DNA of 64,000 nt, taken from positions 3,100 through 67,099 of the forward strand of contig NZ_KI912266.1 in assembly GCF_000235425.2 (NCBI RefSeq), read 5' to 3'. The notes below the pieces were generated by a model. It saw only the letters and a program-made list of their open reading frames with translations. It was not told where the DNA came from and did no database searches. The first letter of the stretch is position 1, and the number at the start of each line of letters is the position of its first letter. Below are positions 28,260 through 38,867 of this stretch, piece by piece. This stretch comes from Pseudofrankia saprophytica. Lineage in GTDB: Bacteria > Actinomycetota > Actinomycetes > Frankiales > Frankiaceae. The position numbers were made by a program, and so were the translations under genes.

Positions 28260-29112
28260 CCGGCTGTCGACCCCGACCCGCGCCGCCACGGGGTGGCGAG
28301 CCATTCGAGCAGGCCGGCGATGAGGTAGACCGCGATCCCGAGCACGCACGCGGCGAGGACGAACGCCCACGCGCGCGGGTAGGCCGTGTTCGCCGCGGCC
28401 GAGGTGATCCGCGAGCCGAGCCCGTTCTGCCGCCCGCCGAAGTACTCGGCGACGACGGCGGCGATCACCGCCAGCGACGACGCCACCCGGAAGCCGGTGA
28501 AGATGTACGGGATCGCGCCCGGCAGCTGCACCGTGCGGGCGAACCGCCACCGGCCGACGGCGAGCGAGCGCATCAGCTCCCGCTGCACCTCGGGCACCTG
28601 CCGCAGCCCGCGCACCGTGTTCACGTACACCGGGAAGAAGACCACGATGGCGACGACGAGGCGCCGCGGCACCGACGACGTCGTCGAGAACATCGAGTTG
28701 AACAACGGCGCGAGCGCGATGATCGGGATGGCGTTCATCGCCGCCGCGATCGGCGCGAGCAGCCCGTCGACGATCCTCGAGCTGGCGGCGACGAGCGCGG
28801 CGACCAGGCCGGTCACCAGGCCGACGACCAGCCCGACCAGCGCGTTCGAGCCGGTCGCCCTGGACGTGTCGACGATGACGCGGAAGCTGTGCCGGAACTG
28901 CGCCCAGATCTCCGACGGCGCGGGCAGCAGGTACGGCTTGATGTCGTAGGCCTGGACGTAGGCCTCCCACAGCGCGACGACGACGACACCGACGACGATC
29001 GGCGGGAGGACGACGGCCAGCCGCGCCCGCGCCCGGACGCCGCCGGCGCCTCTGGTGCTGTTGGTGCTGTTGGCATTTCCGGCTGGTCGCGGGCCTGGGC
29101 CCGGCCCGCCCG

Positions 29113-29116
<4 letters not shown>
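28253..29116 (-). CDS. ABC transporter permease (BPD type), subunit 1
   Basis: A 287-residue inner-membrane permease of the SsuC/TauC-like family with about six TM helices. The cytoplasmic coupling loop carries an EAA-type sequence, QRELMRSLAVGRWRFARTVQLPGAIPYIFTGFR, broken here for reference into QRELMRSLAVGRW and PGAIPYIFTGFR. It pairs with the second permease (30111) and the ATPase (29113). GTG 29116 overlaps the ATPase stop (GTGA). Two different permeases imply a heterodimeric channel. Confidence 0.9.
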
Positions 29117-30110
<994 letters not shown>

Positions 30111-30114
<4 letters not shown>

Positions 30115-31156
30115 GTGCGCACCTTCTGGGTCTTCTGCGTCTTCTGGGTCTTCGAGGTGCCCTGGCCCACGCCTGGGCCCACACCTGGCTGTGCGGGACG
30201 GCCCCGGCGCGTGCTCAGCGCCAGCTCGGCGAGTGAGATCAGCCCGGCGACGAGCAGGCCGGTGACGGCGGCGCCGAGCACCGCGTCGTAAAGCTTCGTC
30301 GCGTCGCTGGTGGCGGACTGCGAGTAGGCGATGATCAGGCGGCCGACCCCGCCGGCCGTGCCGGTGGAGATCTCCGCGACGATCGCGCCGATCACCGCCG
30401 AGGCTCCGGCGAGCCGCAGCGCCGGCAGCAGGAACGGGATGGCGGCGGGCAGCCGCAGCCGCAGCAGCGTCTGCCACCAGGAGGCGGCGTAGCTGCGCAT
30501 GAGTTCGACGGCGTTCGCGCCCGGCGACTGCAGGCCGCGCAGCATGCCGACCGAGACCGGGAAGAACGCGAGGTAGGCGGCGATCAGCGAGACCGTCATC
30601 CAGCCTTGCCATTCGAGCGTGCCGAGCTTCAGCTTGCCGCTCCAGCCGGCGACGAGCGGCGCCAGCGCGATCAGCGGCACGGTCTGGCTGGCGATGATGT
30701 ACGGCAGCAGGCCGCGCTCGACGATCTTTACCCGTGCCATCGCGACGGCGAGCAGCACCCCGACGACGACGCCGGCGACGAGGCCCACGAGCGCCACCCG
30801 CAGGGTGAACCAGATCCCCTTGAGCACCGCGACGCCGACCGTCTGGCTGTCGGCGGTGTTGACCTCCTTGTGCCCGAGCTGGGCGAGCACCGACCAGACG
30901 TGCGGCATCGAGGTGTCGTCGTTGCGGGGCAGCACCGGCACCCCGAACAGCCGGCCGCCGTGCGGCGAGCCGACCAGCTTGTAGAGCTCCCACACCGCGC
31001 AGACCAGCACCACGGCGGCTATGGCGAGCGCCACCCGCCGCAGCCGGTCCCCCCAGCCGCCGGCCGGCGCGGGTCCTGGCCCGGCGGCGGAACCGACGTC
31101 GTCGCCGCCAGCCGGGGCTGGCCGTTCGAACGCCGACTGGTCGACGGTGGTCACGG

Positions 31157-31160
<4 letters not shown>
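30111..31160 (-). CDS. ABC transporter permease (BPD type), subunit 2
   Basis: A 349-residue permease of the same family as the 28253 protein. It has six or so TM helices and a coupling loop VELMRSYAASWWQTLLRLRL followed by PAAIPFLLPALRLAG. A ~45-residue leader and a periplasmic loop (LFGVPVLPRNDDTSMPHVW) precede the core. GTG 31160 overlaps the stop of the LLM oxidoreductase gene (GTGA). The C-terminal end has TQKTQKTQK repeats from a short in-frame duplication. Confidence 0.9.
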
Positions 31161-32245
<1,085 letters not shown>

Positions 32246-32339
32246 GAGCTCGCCTCCCGATCGTTGCCTGAGTACGTCGCCCGCCCACGGCCGCCGCGCT
32301 GGTCGGGCGCGGCGGCCGGGACGGTTGGTGCTACCGGGC

Positions 32340-33830
32340 TTACCGCGTGCGCGGGAAGCCGAGCTCCACCGAGCTGGTCGCCGGATCCGGCCAACGGGTC
32401 GTGACGACCTTGGTCTTCGTGTAGAAGCGAATGCCGTCCGGGCCGTACATGTGCAGGTCACCGAACAGCGACGCCTTCCAGCCGCCGAAGCTGTAGTAGG
32501 CGACCGGCACCGGGATCGGCACGTTGACGCCGACCATGCCGGCCTGGACATCGAACGTGAAGCGGCGGGCGGCGCCGCCGTCCCGGGTGAAGATCGCCAC
32601 GCCGTTGCCGTACGGGTTGTCCTCGACGAGCTTCACCGCCTCGGTGTAGGTCTCGCACCGGACGACCGCGAGCACCGGGCCGAAGATCTCGTCGGTGTAG
32701 ACCTTGCTGGTCGGCGACACGTTGTCGACCAGGCTCGGGGCGAGGAAGAAGCCGGGGCCGGAGTACACCGGGTCCTCGCGACCGTCGACCACGAGGGTCG
32801 CGCCGTCGACCTTGGCCGTGTCCAGGTAGCCGGCGATCTTGTCGCGGGCCTCCCGGGTGATGACCGGGCCCATCTCGCTGTCCGGGTCGGCGCCCGGGCC
32901 GACCTTGATCTTGCGTACCCGCTCGGCGATCGCCTCGACCAGCGGGTCGGCCGCGTCGCCGACGGCGGCGACGACCGAGACCGCCATGCAGCGCTCGCCG
33001 GCCGACCCGTAGCCCGCCGAGACGGCCGCGTCGGCCGCCGCGGCGATGTCCGCGTCCGGCAGCACGATCATGTGGTTCTTCGCGCCGCCGAGCGCCTGCA
33101 CCCGCTTGCCGGCCGCCGTACCCGTCTCGTAGACGTAACGCGCGATCGGCGTCGAACCGACGAAGCTGACGGCCTCGACGTCCGGGTGGGTGAGCAGGGT
33201 GTCGACGGCGAGCTTGTCGCCCTGCAGAACGGTGAACACGCCCTCGGGCACGCCGGCCTGGGCCAGCAGGTCGGCCAGCAGCAGCGAGGTCGACGGGTCG
33301 CGCTCGCTGGGCTTGAGGATGAACGCGTTGCCGCAGACCAGGGCGTTGGAGAGCATCCACAGCGGGACCATCGCCGGGAAGTTGAACGGCGTGATGCCCG
33401 CGACGACCCCCAGCGGCTGGCGGATCTCGTGGACGTCGACACCCGTCGACACCTGCTCGGAGAAGCCGCCGCGCAGCAGGCTCGGCGCGCCGCAGGCGAA
33501 CTCGACGTTCTCCAGGCCACGGGCGAGCTCACCCAGGGCGTCGTCGACGGTCTTGCCGTGCTCGGCGGTGATGAGCTTCGCGAGCTCCGTGCGGTTCGTG
33601 TACAGCAGCTCGCGGAAGCGGAACATCACCTCCGCGCGCCGGCCGAGACCGGTCCGGCGCCAGGCGGGGAACGCCGCCCTCGCGCTCGCGACGGCCGCGT
33701 TGATCTCGTCCAGGTTGGCCAGGGCGACCTGCGCCGCCTGCTCGCCGGTCGCCGGGTTCCACACCGGCCCGAACCGGCCCGAGGTGCCCGCTACCGCCTT
33801 GCCGTCGATCCAGTGCCCGATTTCCCGCAT
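32340..33830 (-). CDS. mmsA: CoA-acylating (methyl)malonate-semialdehyde dehydrogenase
   Basis: A 496-residue aldehyde dehydrogenase of the MmsA/IolA type, which oxidises malonate or methylmalonate semialdehyde to acetyl-CoA or propionyl-CoA with NAD and CO2 release. The N-terminus HWIDGKAV, the ITPFNFPAMVPLWM motif, GSTPIARYVYETG and catalytic Cys281 in GSAGERCMAVSV match. The family typically has this Cys context and about 500 residues. It would complete beta-alanine and beta-aminoisobutyrate breakdown after the aminotransferase of the same cluster. A palindromic operator lies 60 bases upstream of ATG 33830. Confidence 0.93.
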   Translation of the reverse strand: MREIGHWIDGKAVAGTSGRFGPVWNPATGEQAAQVALANLDEINAAVASARAAFPAWRRTGLGRRAEVMFRFRELLYTNRTELAKLITAEHGKTVDDALGELARGLENVEFACGAPSLLRGGFSEQVSTGVDVHEIRQPLGVVAGITPFNFPAMVPLWMLSNALVCGNAFILKPSERDPSTSLLLADLLAQAGVPEGVFTVLQGDKLAVDTLLTHPDVEAVSFVGSTPIARYVYETGTAAGKRVQALGGAKNHMIVLPDADIAAAADAAVSAGYGSAGERCMAVSVVAAVGDAADPLVEAIAERVRKIKVGPGADPDSEMGPVITREARDKIAGYLDTAKVDGATLVVDGREDPVYSGPGFFLAPSLVDNVSPTSKVYTDEIFGPVLAVVRCETYTEAVKLVEDNPYGNGVAIFTRDGGAARRFTFDVQAGMVGVNVPIPVPVAYYSFGGWKASLFGDLHMYGPDGIRFYTKTKVVTTRWPDPATSSVELGFPRTR

Positions 33831-33890
33831 CGCGTCCCTCTCCGGTCCATCCGTCTCGACCCGCCCAGCCTGCCACGCACGGGCCGTTGA

Positions 33891-33908
33891 ACTGAGTGCT
33901 CACTTAGT
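33891..33908. promoter_or_regulatory. 18-bp palindrome upstream of mmsA
   Basis: ACTGAGTGCTCACTTAGT: arms match at 8 of 9 pairs. It lies in the 96-base gap between hydA and mmsA, about 60 bases before the mmsA start. It resembles TetR-family operators, so mmsA and the downstream transport genes may have their own regulated promoter. Confidence 0.5.
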
Positions 33909-33926
33909 ATGGGTGAGCGGGCCGGG

Positions 33927-35339
33927 TCAACGCAGGTACTGGGTCAGGCCGCGGCGCAGGTACTGGCCGTGGCCGGCGCGGCCATGGAAGGCACCGCCCG
34001 CGACGACCGTGGTCCCCCGAGAGAACACGGTGTCGACCTTGCCGGCGATCTCGAAACCCTCCCAGGCCGAGTGGTCCAGGTTCATGTGGTGGGTCGCGAC
34101 GCCGATCGTGGTCGTCGCGCTCGGGTCGTAGATGACGATGTCCGCGTCCGATCCCGGCGCGATCACGCCCTTCTTCGGGTAGAGGCCGAACATCCGGGCC
34201 GGCGTCGTCGAGCAGGTCTCCACCCAGCGCTCCAGCGACAGCCTGCCGGTGGCCACGCCCTGGTAGACGAGGTCCATCCGGTGCTCCACGGTGCCGATCC
34301 CGTTCGGGATCTTCGTGAAGTCGCCGCGGCCGAGCTCCTTCTGGTCCTTGAAGCAGAAGGGGCAGTGGTCGGTGGAGACGATCGCGAGGTCGTCGGTGCG
34401 CAGCCCGCGCCACAGGTCGTCGCGGTGCGGCTCGTCCCGCGGGCGCAGCGGCGGGGAGGCGACCCACTTGGCCCCCTCGAAGCCGGGGGCGCCGAGCTGG
34501 TCCTCCAGGGTCAGGTAGAGGTACTGCGGGCAGGTCTCCGCGAACACGTTGCGCCCGGCCGTCCGGGCGGCCGACACGTGCGCCAGCGCCTCGGATGCCG
34601 ACAGGTGCACGAAGTACAGCGGGGTGTTGCCGGCGACCTGGGCGAGCACGGTCGCCCGGTGGGTGGCCTCGCCCTCCAGCGCCGACGGCCGGGTCAGGCC
34701 GTGGAACACGGGGTCGGTATCGCCGCGGGCGACGGCCTGGGCGGCCAGCACGTCGATCGCGATGCCGTTCTCCGCGTGCATCATGATCAGCGCGCCGTTG
34801 TCGGACGCCTTCTGCATCGCCCGCAGGATCTGGCCGTCGTCGCTGTAAAAGACACCCGGGTAGGCCATGAACAGCTTGAAGCTGGTGATCCCCTCGTGTT
34901 CGACGAGGTAGTCCATCGCCTTGAGCGCCTCGTCGTCGACCCCACCCATGATCATGTGGAAGCCGTAGTCGATCGCGCAGTTGCCGTCCGCCAGCGCGTG
35001 CCAGGCGGCGAGCCCGTCCTGCACGACCTCCCCGGTGCGCTGCACGGCGAAGTCGATGATCGTGGTGGTGCCGCCCCAGGCGGCGGCCTTCGTCCCCGAT
35101 TCGAAGTCGTCCGAGGCGAACGTGCCGCCGAAGGGCAGCTTCATGTGCGTGTGGACGTCCACCCCGCCCGGGACGACGTACTTCCCGGTGGCGTCGACGA
35201 CCTTGTCCGCGGCGACTCCGCTCGCCGTGGCGATGCCCGGGGCGTAGAGCGCGGCGATCGTCTCGCCGTCGACCAGCACGTCGGTCGGGCTGGCGCCGAG
35301 CGGTCCGACGACGGTCCCACCGGTGATCAGCGTCTTCAT
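33927..35339 (-). CDS. hydA: dihydropyrimidinase (D-hydantoinase)
   Basis: A 470-residue cyclic amidohydrolase that opens dihydrouracil/dihydrothymine (or hydantoins) to N-carbamoyl-beta-amino acids. The dinuclear metal ligands are all visible: His63 and His65 in DVHTHM, carbamylated Lys155 in TSFKLFMAYPG, His188 in MMHAEN, His245 in YFVHLS, and Asp324 in VSTDHCPF. Length is as in the family. It is followed by mmsA (96-base gap) and preceded, after a 415-base repeat-rich gap, by the beta-ureidopropionase that acts on its product. Dihydropyrimidinase is favoured over allantoinase by the SFKLFMAYP and DHCPF signatures and by context. Confidence 0.95.
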   Translation of the reverse strand: MKTLITGGTVVGPLGASPTDVLVDGETIAALYAPGIATASGVAADKVVDATGKYVVPGGVDVHTHMKLPFGGTFASDDFESGTKAAAWGGTTTIIDFAVQRTGEVVQDGLAAWHALADGNCAIDYGFHMIMGGVDDEALKAMDYLVEHEGITSFKLFMAYPGVFYSDDGQILRAMQKASDNGALIMMHAENGIAIDVLAAQAVARGDTDPVFHGLTRPSALEGEATHRATVLAQVAGNTPLYFVHLSASEALAHVSAARTAGRNVFAETCPQYLYLTLEDQLGAPGFEGAKWVASPPLRPRDEPHRDDLWRGLRTDDLAIVSTDHCPFCFKDQKELGRGDFTKIPNGIGTVEHRMDLVYQGVATGRLSLERWVETCSTTPARMFGLYPKKGVIAPGSDADIVIYDPSATTTIGVATHHMNLDHSAWEGFEIAGKVDTVFSRGTTVVAGGAFHGRAGHGQYLRRGLTQYLR

Positions 35340-35754
35340 CGAGGCTCCTTTGCTGGTTCGCTCCGTCCGGGCGCCGCGCTCCGGCCCCTTGCTCGCTTCG
35401 CTCCCAAGGGACCTCCGCGCGGCGTCCTCCTCCGCTCACGTGCCTTCCGGCGACCTCCGCTGCGGCGCGCCCACCTCGCTTCGCTCGTGGGCACGCCTCC
35501 GCGGAGGCACGCCTCCGGGCCGCACGGTGGCGTTCCGCTGAACGTCACCAAACCGAAGCTGCATCTCCGCAGGGCCACTTCACGACCTCCGAAATCGGCT
35601 TCGCCGATTCCGCAGGGACCCCGTCGCTCGGGGCCGGGCCTCCGCAGAGGCGCGCCTCCGCGCCCAGCACGGTCACCTTGCGCGGGAGCGTCACCAAGCC
35701 GGGGTCCGGGCTGGCCTGGTGACATCGCTTCGCTCGGGGACGGGGAACGAGTTG
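35340..35754. repeat. 415-bp repeat-rich intergenic region
   Basis: No gene supported. It contains two diverged ~62-base direct repeats (about 35497-35558 and 35639-35703), each running from a CCTCCGC-GAGGC block to GCGTCACCAAGCCG-like sequence, and several GCTTCGCTC motifs (35393, 35480, 35729). Copy 3 of the dispersed palindrome is at 35584-35623. It probably carries the promoter of hydA at its left end. Confidence 0.6.
35584..35623. repeat. dispersed palindromic element, copy 3 (intergenic)
   Basis: GACCTCCGAA, core ATCGGCTTCGCCGAT (perfect hairpin AATCGGC-TTC-GCCGATT), then TCCGCAGGGACCCCG. Matches the layout of the copies inside shc and the TetR gene. Confidence 0.7.
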
Positions 35755-36594
35755 TCAGGGGGCGGTGAGGTCGCCGTACTGGTCAGGGCGGCGGTCGCGG
35801 TAGAACGCCCACCGGTTGCGCACCTCGGTCAGCAGGTCCATGTCCAGGTCACGGACCATCAGCTCCGGCTCGTGCGAGTCGCCCGTCCCGTCGACGAACT
35901 TGCCCTCCGGGTCGACGAAGTAGGACGTGCCGTAGAAGTCGTCGTCGCCGAGGTCCTCGACGCCGACCCGGTTGATCGCGCCGATGAAGTACTCGTTCGC
36001 GACGGCGGCCGCCGGCTGCTCCAGCTTCCACAGGTAGTTCGACAGGCCTCGCGAGGTCGCCGACGGGTTGAACACCAGCTCGGCGCCGTTCAGCCCGAGC
36101 GCCCGCCAGCCCTCCGGGAAGTGCCGGTCGTAGCAGATGTAGACGCCGACCCGGCCGACCGCGGTGTCGAACACCGGGTAGCCCAGGTTTCCCGGCCGGA
36201 AGTAGAACTTCTCCCAGAAGCCCTGCACGTGCGGAATGTGGGTCTTGCGGTACTTGCCGAGGTACTTCCCATCGGCGTCGATCACCGCGGCCGTGTTGTA
36301 GAGGACGCCCGGCTGCTCCTGCTCGTAGACCGGCAGCACCAGCACCATGCCGAGCTCGGCGGCCAGTGCCGCGAAGCGCTCGACGGTCGGGCCGGGCACC
36401 GACTCCGCGTACGCGTAGTACTCCGGGTCCTGCACCTGGCAGAAGTACGGGCCGTAGAACAGCTCCTGGAAGCACATGACCTTGGCGCCCTGCTCGGCCG
36501 CCGACCGGGCGTACTCCTCGTGCGCCTTGATCATGGATTCCTTGTCGCCCGTCCATTTCGCCTGGACGAGCGCCGCACGGATGACCCTGCTCAT
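35755..36594 (-). CDS. beta-ureidopropionase (N-carbamoyl-beta-alanine amidohydrolase), nitrilase superfamily
   Basis: A 279-residue carbon-nitrogen hydrolase that would release beta-alanine, CO2 and ammonia from N-carbamoyl-beta-alanine. The catalytic triad is Glu44 (CFQELFYGPYF), Lys117 (YRKTHIPHVQGFWEKFYF) and Cys154 (ICYDRHFPEG). The FWEKFYFRPGN segment is typical of beta-ureidopropionase/N-carbamoyl amidase members. ATG 36594 follows GGGAGGGAGAGCGAAGG. Farther upstream codons in frame are Arg/Gly-rich and not conserved. First gene of the leftward pyrimidine cluster, divergent from its probable regulator (36862). Confidence 0.92.
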   Translation of the reverse strand: MSRVIRAALVQAKWTGDKESMIKAHEEYARSAAEQGAKVMCFQELFYGPYFCQVQDPEYYAYAESVPGPTVERFAALAAELGMVLVLPVYEQEQPGVLYNTAAVIDADGKYLGKYRKTHIPHVQGFWEKFYFRPGNLGYPVFDTAVGRVGVYICYDRHFPEGWRALGLNGAELVFNPSATSRGLSNYLWKLEQPAAAVANEYFIGAINRVGVEDLGDDDFYGTSYFVDPEGKFVDGTGDSHEPELMVRDLDMDLLTEVRNRWAFYRDRRPDQYGDLTAP

Positions 36595-36803
36595 CGCCTT
36601 CGCTCTCCCTCCCGCACCGCGCCCCGCCGCCCGCCGGACGGTCGTCCCGGCGCCGCCACGACGGGCGCCGCGGCCCCGTCCGACAGGACCACCGAACTCG
36701 CCATCGCGCCAGTCCACCGACCACTGGGCGTTTGTGGTGCCCGCAGACTACTGTCACACTCTGGTCCGGACAATTCTCGCTTTGTTTCTTATTGTTACAG
36801 GCG

Positions 36804-36854
36804 CTGTTACCGGCAGGGGTCTGCTACCAGCAAGGGTCAGCTACCAGCAAGGGG
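36804..36854 (+). promoter_or_regulatory. three 17-bp direct repeats at the MocR-type promoter
   Basis: CTGTTACCGGCAGGGGT, CTGCTACCAGCAAGGGT and CAGCTACCAGCAAGGGG follow each other without gaps and end 7 bases before the regulator's ATG. A partial fourth (TGTTACAGGCG) precedes them. MocR-type regulators are known to bind direct repeats, so this is a strong candidate for the site controlling both the regulator and the divergent catabolic operon. It also overlaps the regulator's ribosome site. Confidence 0.7.
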
Positions 36855-36861
36855 CGACAGC

Positions 36862-38202
36862 ATGATCGGCGCGATCACCTCGGCGATCGACGACCGCTCC
36901 GCGCGCGGCATCGCGGGCACCGTCAGCCGGCTGGTCATGTCGGGCACCCTGCCGGCCGGTACCCGGCTGCCCACCGTCCGCGAGCTCGCCACCGAGCTCG
37001 GCATCAGCCCCACCACGGTGAGCCAGGCCTGGCGCACCCTCGCCCGCGCCGGCGTCATCTCGCCGCGCGGCCGCGCGGGGACGTTCGTGCTGGCCGGCCC
37101 CCCGGCGAGCGCCGACCCGCGCCGTTACCGCCGGATCACCCGCAGCCCCGGCCGGCTCCCGCACGACTACTCCACCGGCACCCCGGACGTGGCGCTGCTG
37201 CCCGACCTCGCGCCGATGCTCGCCCGGGTGGCCAGCGGCGGCAACCTGACCGCCAGCTACCTGGACGACCCGGTGCTGCCCGCGCTCGAGAAGGCGCTGC
37301 GCGTCCGCTGGCCGTTCCCACCCGCCGCGCTGACCGTCGTCGACGGCGCGCTCGACGCGCTGGACCGGGTGACCGGCGTGCTGGTCGGCTTCGGCAGCCG
37401 GGTACTGGTCGAGAACCCGTGCTTCCCGCCGCTGCTCGACCTGCTGGAGGCCGTGGGCGCCGAGGTGGTGGCGCTGCCGCTCGACGAGGAGGGCATCCAG
37501 CCCGGCGCGCTGCGCGCGGCCCTGTCCGCGGCCGCCGGCGCCGAGCCGGTGGCGCTCTACCTGCAGCCGCGCGCGCACAACCCGGCCGGCGTGAGCATGA
37601 CACCCCGGCGCGCCGAGGCGCTCGCGGCGCTGCTCGAGGGGCACGGGGTGACGGTCATCGAGGACGATCACATCGGCGACGTCGCCGCCGCGGCGCCCCT
37701 CAGCCTCGGAACCCACCTGCCCGAGGCGACCATCCACATCCGCAGCTTCTCCAAGAGCCACGGCCCCGACCTGCGGCTGGCCGCGGTCGGCGGGGTCGAG
37801 TCGGTCGTGAACGGCGTCGTCAGCCGCCGGATGCTCGGGCCCGGCTGGTCGAGCCGCCTGCTGCAGGCCGTGCTCGCCGAGCTCCTCGACGACGACGACA
37901 CCGAACAGACGCTGGCCCACGCCCGCGAGGTCTACGCGAACCGCCGCGAGCGGATGACGGCCGCGCTCGCCGGCCGCGGCGTGCGCGCCCAGGCCGGCGA
38001 CGGCATCAACCTGTGGATGGAGGTGGCGGACGAGCAGGTCGCGCTGGTGTCGCTCGCCTCCCGCGGCATCGGCGCCGCCCCCGGTACCCCCTTCGAGGCC
38101 GCTCCCCTCGGCGCCGCCCACCTGCGCGTCACCGTGGGCCTCATCCCCGACGACGACATCGACGCCGTGGCCACCCTGCTGGCCGAGGCCGCCCACGGCT
38201 GA
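36862..38202 (+). CDS. MocR-type regulator (GntR HTH fused to aminotransferase fold)
   Basis: A 446-residue PLP-dependent transcription factor. Residues ~5-78 form a GntR winged helix (GTRLPTVRELATELGISPTT). Residues ~105-446 are an aminotransferase fold I domain with PLP residues Asn240 (AHNPAG), Asp268/269 (EDDHIGD) and Schiff-base Lys298 (RSFSKSHGP). MocR proteins sense an amino compound or PLP-derived ligand. By position this one probably answers to beta-alanine or another pyrimidine degradation intermediate and controls the leftward cluster (inference). ATG 36862 is chosen because it starts the conserved domain directly after the direct repeats. Confidence 0.92.
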   Translation: MIGAITSAIDDRSARGIAGTVSRLVMSGTLPAGTRLPTVRELATELGISPTTVSQAWRTLARAGVISPRGRAGTFVLAGPPASADPRRYRRITRSPGRLPHDYSTGTPDVALLPDLAPMLARVASGGNLTASYLDDPVLPALEKALRVRWPFPPAALTVVDGALDALDRVTGVLVGFGSRVLVENPCFPPLLDLLEAVGAEVVALPLDEEGIQPGALRAALSAAAGAEPVALYLQPRAHNPAGVSMTPRRAEALAALLEGHGVTVIEDDHIGDVAAAAPLSLGTHLPEATIHIRSFSKSHGPDLRLAAVGGVESVVNGVVSRRMLGPGWSSRLLQAVLAELLDDDDTEQTLAHAREVYANRRERMTAALAGRGVRAQAGDGINLWMEVADEQVALVSLASRGIGAAPGTPFEAAPLGAAHLRVTVGLIPDDDIDAVATLLAEAAHG

Positions 38203-38206
38203 CGCC

Positions 38207-38266
38207 GAGCCGTCCTCACCGCGGCGCGAGGAGCCGTCCTCACCGCGGCGCGATGAGCCGTCGTCG
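38207..38266. repeat. 24-bp tandem repeat after MocR gene
   Basis: Units at 38207-38230 and 38231-38254 are identical except for the last base (each begins GAGCCGTCCTCACCGCGGCG), with a partial third. The array starts 5 bases after the TGA stop. Confidence 0.85.
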
Positions 38267-38296
38267 CCCGGACGGCACCGGTGGAGGATGGGGACC

Positions 38297-38758
38297 ATGA
38301 GCGAGTCGACGACACCGACGGACAGCCCGAACAAGTGGGTTGCCGATCACACCCGCACATATCTGGAAAGCGGTGGCGAGGAGGGGCACCTCTGGTACGG
38401 CCCGAACGGTGACCTCGCCGAGGGCGTGCCGACGCTGCTGCTGACGACGATCGGCCGGCGTTCCGGCCAGCCCCGGCGCACCGCGCTGATCTACGGGCAG
38501 GACGGCGACGACTACCTGGTCGTCGCGTCGAAGGGCGGAGCGCAGGAGCATCCGCTCTGGTACCGAAACCTGGTCGACAACCCCGAGGTCGAGCTGCAGG
38601 TGAAGGCGGACACGTTCAAGGCGACCGCCCGCACCGCGACGCCGCAGGAGAAGGCCCGCCTCTGGCCGACGATGGTCGAGGTCTGGCCGCCGTACGCCGA
38701 CTACCAGACGCGCACCGACCGGGACATTCCGGTCGTCATCCTCACCCGCGCCTCCTGA
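38297..38758 (+). CDS. DDN-type F420-dependent nitroreductase family protein
   Basis: A 153-residue split-barrel protein of the deazaflavin-dependent nitroreductase family (Ddn-like). It shows LLLTTIGRRSGQPRRTALIYG, YLVVASKGGAQEHPLWYRNLVDNPEVELQV and a C-terminal IPVVILTR strand. The family uses reduced F420 to reduce quinones or nitro compounds at the membrane. ATG 38297 is chosen because GGAGG lies nine bases upstream. ATG 38288 overlaps that ribosome site. It stands apart from the pyrimidine cluster but adds to the evidence that the host uses F420. Confidence 0.92.
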   Translation: MSESTTPTDSPNKWVADHTRTYLESGGEEGHLWYGPNGDLAEGVPTLLLTTIGRRSGQPRRTALIYGQDGDDYLVVASKGGAQEHPLWYRNLVDNPEVELQVKADTFKATARTATPQEKARLWPTMVEVWPPYADYQTRTDRDIPVVILTRAS

Positions 38759-38792
38759 ACCGAGCGCGCGGCAGCGATCCCTGAGACGAGGC

Positions 38793-38822
38793 GGTAGAGG
38801 GCTTGGGGGTAGAGGGCTTGGG
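38793..38822. repeat. 15-bp tandem repeat (2 copies) after DDN gene
   Basis: GGTAGAGGGCTTGGG twice, 35 bases past the stop and directly before a terminator hairpin. Confidence 0.8.
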
Positions 38823-38857
38823 GCCGTGAACCGGGAATCATCCCGGCATCACGGCCC
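38821..38857. terminator. bidirectional terminator hairpin
   Basis: Arms GGGCCGTGA/TCACGGCCC and CCGGGA/TCCCGG around an ATCA loop, with a small internal bulge, lying between two convergent genes. No T-tract. The stem is long and strong. Confidence 0.75.
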
Positions 38858-38867
38858 CAGCCACGCC

